Assembly: GCA_020722945.1 (NCBI GenBank)
Contig: DYJV01000040.1
Location: forward strand, 1-21,195
Direction of reading: 5' to 3'
From: Candidatus Methylomirabilis sp.
Lineage (GTDB): Bacteria; DYJV01
DNA length: 21,195 bases
Shown: piece after piece, positions 16,946 to 21,195 of the stretch
How positions within the stretch are numbered: the first letter of the stretch is position 1
Layout of the letters: each line of letters opens with the position of its first letter
The notes under the pieces: generated by a model
Seen by the model: the letters and a program-made list of their open reading frames with translations, nothing else
Told to the model about the DNA's origin: nothing
Databases searched by the model: none
Program-made: the position numbers and the translations under genes

Positions 16946-17759
16946 TCAGTAAAACTCCTTCATAAATATTGGCTACTTCACCTTCAAGAAAAACATCATA
17001 TTGGATATCGTTAATTTGGTTTATATCTATTTTGATGATTTCACCACCCATATTTTTTACATAAATAGGTAATTTCATAAAACCTTTTTTGTAGGCAATA
17101 ATTGCTGATGCTACCGAACCTGTCCCACAGGCAAGGGTCTCATCTTCTACACCCCTCTCATAAGTCCTTATTTTGATAGTTTGCCTATCTTCAACAGAAA
17201 CAAAGTTTACATTTGTGCCTGAAGGTTGGAAAATAGTATTGTATCTGATCTCTCTCCCCATTTTCTTTACATCGTAATTTTCAAGCTCTTTGACAAATTT
17301 GACAACATGAGGGACCCCAGTATTTATACTTGAAATATAATATTTCTTTCCATCTATCAAAATTTTGTAGTCAATCTTTATATCGTGAGGGGGAGTCATT
17401 TTTATTTTTACGCTATGTTCATAGACATCAGCTTCTATAATGCCTGCAAGTGTCTCAAATCTCAATTTATTTGGTGAGATGTTGTTAATAACTGAAAATT
17501 TCGAAGCACATCTTGCCCCATTGCCACACATCTCTGCCTCACTACCATCAGAGTTAAAGAATCTCCATTTAAAATCTACATTTTCTGATGGTTCAAGAAT
17601 TATAAGCCCATCAGCACCAACAGATAATTTTCTTTTGCATATATATGGAACATATTTTTTGAAAGTATCGGTATCAAATTTTTTGTCCATATTGTTTATT
17701 ATAATAAAGTCGTTCCCACTACAATTCATTTTGTTGAATTTAATACCGTTTATATCCAT
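16917..17759 (-). CDS. dapF: Diaminopimelate epimerase DapF
   Basis: DapF converts LL-diaminopimelate to the meso form used for peptidoglycan and lysine. The 280 residues form the usual two pseudo-symmetric halves, each giving one catalytic cysteine: Cys78 in EMCGNGARC and Cys211 in ACGTGSVA. Other family blocks are MNCSGNDFIIINN (11-23), FFNSDGSEAE and ERGVEDETLACG. The ATG at 17759 is preceded by GGAGAT. It heads the minus-strand dap operon, and its end overlaps the phosphatase gene. The steps between tetrahydrodipicolinate and LL-diaminopimelate (DapL, or the DapD/DapC/DapE route) are not in this window. Confidence 0.97.
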   Translation of the reverse strand: MDINGIKFNKMNCSGNDFIIINNMDKKFDTDTFKKYVPYICKRKLSVGADGLIILEPSENVDFKWRFFNSDGSEAEMCGNGARCASKFSVINNISPNKLRFETLAGIIEADVYEHSVKIKMTPPHDIKIDYKILIDGKKYYISSINTGVPHVVKFVKELENYDVKKMGREIRYNTIFQPSGTNVNFVSVEDRQTIKIRTYERGVEDETLACGTGSVASAIIAYKKGFMKLPIYVKNMGGEIIKIDINQINDIQYDVFLEGEVANIYEGVLLIDSVKAFKG

Positions 17760-17774
17760 ATAATCTCCATTTTA

Positions 17775-17803
17775 TTTATAATTAAATTTTTAGTATCAAG
17801 CAA
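17775..17803 (-). promoter_or_regulatory. Candidate promoter of the dap operon
   Basis: On the minus strand, TTGCTT (17803-17798) and TATAAA (17780-17775) are separated by exactly 17 bases. The predicted transcription start is near 17768, which falls at the edge of the dapF ribosome binding site (17769-17764). The leader would be very short, so a different start site farther upstream remains possible. Confidence 0.35.
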
Positions 17804-18000
17804 AAAAAAAGCAGTGAGCTAATACTCTAAATATATCTGTATATAGAGAGCCATATTTCTGTTATTTGGTTTTAAGCCTATAAATATGGTCTAAATTAAT
17901 AAATAATCAATCATTATAAGAGGATATCTAAGGTTAAAATAAATATTTATTATTGGGTAAAGAAATCTTTTATCTCTCTTAACACTTTATTTTATTTGTA

Positions 18001-18022
18001 AAAAAAAGTAAATACTTTTTTT
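18001..18022. repeat. Perfect A/T palindrome before the glycosyltransferase gene
   Basis: AAAAAAAGTA (18001-18010) and TACTTTTTTT (18013-18022) are perfect ten-base arms around AA. As RNA it resembles a weak bidirectional terminator, ending in T7 on either strand. It lies about 40 bases before the glycosyltransferase ATG, so a bend or regulatory site is also possible. Confidence 0.45.
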
Positions 18023-18063
18023 GAATCCTTGCAGATTAAAATAAAAAATGATAAGAATAGATT

Positions 18064-19194
18064 ATGAAGATAGCATTGATTGTGAGAAAATATCAGTTAT
18101 CGGGTGGCACAGAGAGGTTTACCTACAATTTATCAAAATTTTTGTCTCAAAAAGTTGATAATGTGACCATTGTATGCAACAAAGCAGATATAGAGCCACC
18201 CTACAAAAATATTAAAATATTAAAACTTCCATCTCTTAATATCACACGGACTTTCAAAACATTATTTTTTAACTATATGGTAAATAGTGCAGTGAATCTA
18301 AAAGATTTTGATATTGTGCAAGGGTGCGGTAAGATTACTAATCAGGATGTTTATAGAGCAGGTGGCGGTTTCCACAAATTGTATCTTCAAAAAGAGGGTG
18401 GGGTGAGATCGAAGTTTAATGTTTATGACAAGATTGTTACTAACATTGAAAAAAAGATATATGATCCCCTTAATACAAAGTATGTAATAGCTGTCTCTCA
18501 CTATATAGCAGAAAAGATAAATCAAGAGTTTGATTATCCTCTTGAAAGAGTAAAAGTCTTTCATAATTGCGTTGATACCTCTATTTTTAATACTTCAAAA
18601 AGAGAGATACATAAAAAAGAGATGATGGAGAGGTTTTCAATTCCTGAAAAAACGGTTATTTTCTCATTTGTTGCAACAAATTTTAAGTTGAAAGGGTTGC
18701 CTCTAATTCTTGATGTGCTTGCAAATTATGATAATTACCGCCTTTTTGTTGCTGGTGGTGATAATTTCGACAAAATAATCAGCAAATATGATCATAAAGT
18801 AAAGCAAAAAGTGATATTCACAGGGGAGCAGAGGGGTGATGACCTGCTCAAAATTTACCATGCAGCAGATGTTCTTTTGCATCCCACTTTTTTTGACCCT
18901 TTTGCAAATGTCTGTCTCGAAGCTATGGCTTGCGGAGCACCTATTGTTACAACAGCTATAAATGGAGTATCCGAAATCATTGACAATTACAAAGATGGTA
19001 TAATTATAAGTGATGCTAATGATAGGGAAGCATTTGAAAAAGCAGTTAGAATGTTTATAGAGAAGCCTGATATCATAAAAGAATTCTCTTCAAATTCACT
19101 TATAAAGATCAAAAATTACACTTTTGACAGATATACCGATAATCTCCTTGAATTTTATAGAGATATTATCTCGGAAAAATTTTTGAATAGATAG
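18064..19194 (+). CDS. Glycosyltransferase family 4 protein (WaaG-like)
   Basis: This 376-residue GT-B fold enzyme probably transfers a sugar from a nucleotide donor to LPS core or another surface glycan at the cytoplasmic face. The N-terminal half begins MKIALIVRKYQLSGGTERFT, a GT4 acceptor-domain start like WaaG. The C-terminal donor domain has VFHNCVDTSIFN, VIFSFVATNFKLKGLPLI, and FDPFANVCLEAMACGAPIVTT. In the EX7E donor motif the first acid is Asp instead of Glu (DPFANVCLE), which occurs in related enzymes. The ATG at 18064 gives the expected N-terminus, but the Shine-Dalgarno is weak. Its 3' end overlaps the end of the convergent deacetylase-family gene by 29 bases. Exact sugar and acceptor are not predictable here. 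Confidence 0.9.
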   Translation: MKIALIVRKYQLSGGTERFTYNLSKFLSQKVDNVTIVCNKADIEPPYKNIKILKLPSLNITRTFKTLFFNYMVNSAVNLKDFDIVQGCGKITNQDVYRAGGGFHKLYLQKEGGVRSKFNVYDKIVTNIEKKIYDPLNTKYVIAVSHYIAEKINQEFDYPLERVKVFHNCVDTSIFNTSKREIHKKEMMERFSIPEKTVIFSFVATNFKLKGLPLILDVLANYDNYRLFVAGGDNFDKIISKYDHKVKQKVIFTGEQRGDDLLKIYHAADVLLHPTFFDPFANVCLEAMACGAPIVTTAINGVSEIIDNYKDGIIISDANDREAFEKAVRMFIEKPDIIKEFSSNSLIKIKNYTFDRYTDNLLEFYRDIISEKFLNR

Positions 19195-20086
19195 TGGAAA
19201 GTATATGATTCCCAAAGATAAAATCTCTTTTTAAGAATGTTTTCCTACTAAATGATGAACTTACTCTTGGAATATTATCAAAATTATCAAAATTTGGAGG
19301 GATACTACCTTTATCTGTAGAGTAAAACTTCTCAAATTGAAGTGATTTGGCAATTTTTAATGAAAATTCGTCAAACTCTCCCCATTGCCAGCAGAAATGT
19401 TTTGGTGCGTAGCCAAGATAATTATGTATCAACTCTTTTGAAGCAAGAAATTGTTCTACGAGTCTTTTCTCCCTCTCCTCTGTTGTTTCCATTCTGCTTT
19501 TGTTTGGTATGTATTCAAAATTTTTAAATTGAGAGCACATTTGGAATAGCTTCTGATTATCTTTTTTGAATCTTGGGTTGAGGTGATTAAATAATCTTAT
19601 GCTGTTTTGGTTTGAATCTATATGTTTGTTACTGAAAAAGTGGGTGAAGTGTTCAAATCCGTGGCTTTGAAAATTTATAAGACCTGAATTAAACATAATA
19701 TCAATCTCTTCCCATGTTAAAAATTCATCTGATGGGTAGATTGAAAAATCGTAATTTTTAATATTTTGTAGAGATTGAAAAGTAATTTCACCATTCCAAT
19801 AATCGGATAAGGTTTTTCTTACTCCACTCTCCCCCATATATGCAGTAGCTAAAAATATTGTAGCTGGAATATTATATTTTGCAAGGAGAGGAAATGCGTA
19901 AACATAATTGTCAAAAAAACCGTCATCAAATGTAATAATTACGGAATTTGGTTTTAAATTGTCTATTTCAGATATGGTAGCAATATTTTTGTTTTTTTTG
20001 AAAAAATTGAGCTGCCATTCAAATTCTTTAAGATTCTCTTTTGTTACTCTGTGATAATAGATTATGTAAGATGTTTTTATTGTCAT
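19166..20086 (-). CDS. Polysaccharide deacetylase (NodB-homology) family protein
   Basis: The 306-residue protein belongs to carbohydrate esterase family 4, metal-dependent enzymes that remove N- or O-acetyl groups from surface polysaccharides. The NodB motifs are ITFDDG (51-56, catalytic Asp54 and metal Asp55) and SHGFEH (141-146, metal His142 and His146). PATIFLATAYMG (74-85) is also typical. No signal peptide is seen, so it may act in the cytosol, as in LPS-linked deacetylases. The start at ATG 20086 begins MTIKTSYIIYYHRVT, the usual family N-terminus. An in-frame start at 20200 would read through tRNA-Leu and is wrong. Only 19 bases separate the ATG from the tRNA 3' end, with no Shine-Dalgarno. 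It may act on the same glycan as the neighbouring glycosyltransferase; this is inferred from proximity. Confidence 0.87.
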   Translation of the reverse strand: MTIKTSYIIYYHRVTKENLKEFEWQLNFFKKNKNIATISEIDNLKPNSVIITFDDGFFDNYVYAFPLLAKYNIPATIFLATAYMGESGVRKTLSDYWNGEITFQSLQNIKNYDFSIYPSDEFLTWEEIDIMFNSGLINFQSHGFEHFTHFFSNKHIDSNQNSIRLFNHLNPRFKKDNQKLFQMCSQFKNFEYIPNKSRMETTEEREKRLVEQFLASKELIHNYLGYAPKHFCWQWGEFDEFSLKIAKSLQFEKFYSTDKGSIPPNFDNFDNIPRVSSSFSRKTFLKRDFIFGNHILSTIYSKIFPR

Positions 20087-20105
20087 AAGATTATGAGGGG
20101 TAAAA

Positions 20106-20193
20106 TGCCTAGGGCCGGACTCGAACCGGCACGGAGAGTGAACTCCGAGGGATTTTAAGTCCCTTGCGTCTACCAAAGTTCCGCCACCCAGGC
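20106..20193 (-). tRNA. tRNA-Leu (anticodon UAA)
   Basis: The minus strand folds into an 88-base class II tRNA. The acceptor stem GCCTGGG pairs with CCTAGGC (one G-T pair), with discriminator A at 20106. The anticodon stem AGGGA/TCCCT encloses loop CTTAAAA with anticodon TAA at 20157-20155. A long variable arm (CGGAG/CTCCG) and T arm GCCGG-TTCGAGT-CCGGC follow. The 3' CCA is not encoded and must be added by an enzyme. The deacetylase-family gene follows 19 bases downstream on the same strand. Confidence 0.96.
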
Positions 20194-20214
20194 ATGTCAA
20201 AGAATGAGTTTGTC

Positions 20215-20242
20215 AAATAACATAGGAATTTTTTAAAAGCAA
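20215..20242 (-). promoter_or_regulatory. Candidate tRNA-Leu promoter
   Basis: Minus-strand TTGCTT (20242-20237) and TTATTT (20220-20215) are 16 bases apart, ending 21 bases before the tRNA 5' end. The -10 match is moderate. The downstream deacetylase-family gene could be transcribed from the same start. Confidence 0.35.
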
Positions 20243-20362
20243 GAATTTTTTCTTAATTTGCTCACAACTGCAATATTGAGGTAAATTTTATTTTAATAAG
20301 TATTTACTATATTTTTTATATTTAATCTTGGATGCTTGAGATATCTTTTAATTGTAATATTG

Positions 20363-20387
20363 TCTATTTTAATAGTATTAAAATAGA
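20363..20387. repeat. Perfect 25-base palindrome after the dipeptidase gene
   Basis: TCTATTTTAATA (20363-20374) and TATTAAAATAGA (20376-20387) are perfect 12-base arms around one G. It lies 43 bases past the dipeptidase stop on the minus strand. It is all A/T but for three G/C positions and has no T-run after it, so it is a poor terminator by the usual rules. It could be an operator or a 3' stabilising hairpin. Confidence 0.55.
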
Positions 20388-20430
20388 ATTAATTTCCAAA
20401 CTAACTGTAGTCAATGTGCTTAATGATCCT

Positions 20431-21039
20431 CTATTTGAGTGGAAAATCTGAAACAGGATATTTTTCCCAACCTGGAGCATCAAAATGCCACCATTCTGTT
20501 GGCAATCCCTCAAATCCTTGTGTCATCATAGCCTTTTCAAGTATCTCCCTATTTTTTATGCCCTCTTTTGATGCACCCATATATTTTCTTCCAGCTTTTT
20601 CTGAAAAATCATCAAATTTTGTGGGCATTTCAAGATATTTTCCATTTTTATCAGCTAATGAAACATCTACTGCTGCACCTCGATTGTGCCTTGAGCCTTT
20701 TTGAGGATTAGCAACATATCTTTCGTCAGGTAGTATCTCCCAGAATCTTTTCTGAACAGAGAGTGGTCTGTAACAATCAAAAACAATAAGACGTAAATCT
20801 TTCTCTTTTAGAAATTGCTGAACTTTTACAAGCCTTTCTGCTGCATCTTTTCGCAGTAAGCATTTAGCTACAGGGTATATTGTTTTCCCTGTAAAATTAT
20901 TTTCAGTTGCATAACGGATATCTAAAATAAAAGATTTATCAAGAAGCATTATATCTATGAAATCCTCTTTCTCCGATGCAGATATCAGATTTGCAGCTAA
21001 TACTATTGTAATAATTATAAATATCTTTAAAAATTTCAT
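20431..21039 (-). CDS. D-alanyl-D-alanine dipeptidase (VanX/DdpX family, peptidase M15)
   Basis: This zinc dipeptidase cleaves D-Ala-D-Ala, releasing D-alanine from cell-wall precursors or turnover products. The 202-residue protein has a signal peptide (Lys and hydrophobic stretch 2-20, likely cut near SASEKED at 20-22), so it should act in the periplasm. Active-site residues are all present: Arg91 in CYRPLS, zinc ligands His118 and Asp125 in SRHNRGAAVDVS, catalytic Glu182 and zinc ligand His185 in EWWHFD. The ATG at 21039 has a strong GGAGGG; a TTG four codons upstream overlaps that ribosome site and is rejected. No vanA/vanH-like ligase is adjacent, and the export signal points to D-Ala salvage rather than vancomycin resistance; that role is inferred. 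Confidence 0.93.
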   Translation of the reverse strand: MKFLKIFIIITIVLAANLISASEKEDFIDIMLLDKSFILDIRYATENNFTGKTIYPVAKCLLRKDAAERLVKVQQFLKEKDLRLIVFDCYRPLSVQKRFWEILPDERYVANPQKGSRHNRGAAVDVSLADKNGKYLEMPTKFDDFSEKAGRKYMGASKEGIKNREILEKAMMTQGFEGLPTEWWHFDAPGWEKYPVSDFPLK

Positions 21040-21068
21040 TATTCCCTCCAAATTTTTGAATTATGAAT

Positions 21069-21086
21069 GTTGAATTGTTTTTCAAC
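21069..21086 (-). repeat. Inverted repeat in the dipeptidase leader
   Basis: GTTGAA (21069-21074) and TTCAAC (21081-21086) are perfect six-base arms around a six-base loop, between the candidate promoter and the ribosome binding site. It may be a leader hairpin or a regulator site. Confidence 0.35.
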
Positions 21087-21090
21087 TAAA

Positions 21091-21119
21091 AATATAATGT
21101 CCACCTTTGTCAAGACCAA
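21091..21119 (-). promoter_or_regulatory. Candidate promoter of the dipeptidase gene
   Basis: Minus-strand TTGGTC (21119-21114) is followed after 17 bases by TATATT (21096-21091), a good -10 box. An alternative -35, TTGACA, lies within the spacer but has no matching -10. The predicted start leaves a leader of about 45 bases before the ATG. Confidence 0.45.
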
Positions 21120-21146
21120 ATATAAATTTTTACTTATTAAATTCAC

Positions 21147-21195
21147 TTACACTGCTTCCAACCATACTTTTTTAGCATCATAATTTTTATTATTG
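21147..21195 (-). CDS. Possible 3' end of a gene entering from the right edge (partial)
   Basis: On the minus strand the last bases of the window read NNKNYDAKKVWLEAV and then TAA at 21149-21147. The residue choice is protein-like, resembling a C-terminal amphipathic helix. It would be the gene just upstream of the dipeptidase on the same strand, from which it is separated by the candidate promoter. It is too short to name. Confidence 0.4.
   Translation of the reverse strand, partial: NNKNYDAKKVWLEAV

Larger units (their letters stand above)
17760..18063. other. Divergent intergenic region, dapF / glycosyltransferase
   Basis: This 304-base AT-rich gap separates two divergent genes and should carry promoters in both directions. 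It contains a dapF promoter candidate (17775-17803), an inverted repeat CCATATTT (17851-17858) / AAATATGG (17882-17889) with a 23-base spacer, and a near-symmetric A/T palindrome (18001-18022). No open frame with a ribosome binding site was found. No convincing -35/-10 pair could be picked for the plus-strand gene. Confidence 0.5.
20194..20430. other. Intergenic region between tRNA-Leu and the dipeptidase gene
   Basis: No gene is supported in these 237 AT-rich bases. They hold a tRNA promoter candidate (20215-20242), two copies of TGTCAA (20195-20200, 20211-20216), and a perfect palindrome (20363-20387) just past the dipeptidase stop. Confidence 0.5.

Noticed and set aside
20087-20200. N-terminal extension of the deacetylase-family protein starting at 20200
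   Set aside because: The extra 38 residues are a reading of the tRNA-Leu gene; the family N-terminus begins at the ATG at 20086.
21069-21119. TTGACA (minus strand, about 21113-21108) as the dipeptidase -35 box
   Set aside because: A 16-18 base spacing leads only to a poor -10; the TTGGTC/TATATT pair fits better.

Overview
The window looks like ordinary chromosome of an AT-rich, Gram-negative, probably anaerobic bacterium. The outer-membrane efflux lipoprotein, LPS-type glycosyltransferase and periplasmic D-Ala-D-Ala dipeptidase imply a two-membrane cell. The protein sequences and the hrcA-grpE-dnaK-dnaJ order feel closest to the Deferribacterota (Calditerrivibrio/Deferribacter type). That placement is recalled impression, not a search result. 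No CRISPR array, transposase, phage gene or toxin-antitoxin pair was seen.

Layout. (1) 305-5143, plus strand: heat-shock cluster hrcA-grpE-dnaK-dnaJ, with a promoter/inverted repeat in front of hrcA and a clear terminator-like attenuator between dnaK and dnaJ. (2) 12719-5203, minus strand: a complete tripartite RND efflux operon (membrane fusion protein, inner-membrane pump, outer-membrane lipoprotein), followed by an adenine deaminase whose 5' end has no normal start codon. A fumarylacetoacetate hydrolase-family enzyme (12782-13531) lies just upstream of the efflux genes. (3) 17759-13957, minus strand: lysine/diaminopimelate operon dapF - GAF/PP2C phosphatase - dapA - dapB. The phosphatase is a signalling gene inserted between biosynthetic genes. 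(4) 18064-21039: envelope genes. A GT4 glycosyltransferase (plus) converges on a polysaccharide deacetylase-family protein (minus), and the two coding ends overlap by 29 bp. Behind them come tRNA-Leu(UAA) and a secreted D-Ala-D-Ala dipeptidase. Short tails of probable neighbouring genes are visible at both window edges.

How the parts fit. HrcA is expected to repress the chaperone genes, GrpE and DnaJ serve DnaK, and the three efflux proteins form one envelope-spanning pump. DapA, DapB and DapF supply meso-diaminopimelate for lysine and peptidoglycan; the steps between DapB and DapF are not in the window. The dipeptidase, glycosyltransferase and deacetylase-family protein also concern cell-wall or surface polymers.

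I did not find a convincing new system. The items most worth a second look are the damaged-looking start and motif of adenine deaminase, the phosphatase nested in the dap operon, the tRNA-Leu/deacetylase junction, and several perfect or near-perfect palindromes in the longer gaps.
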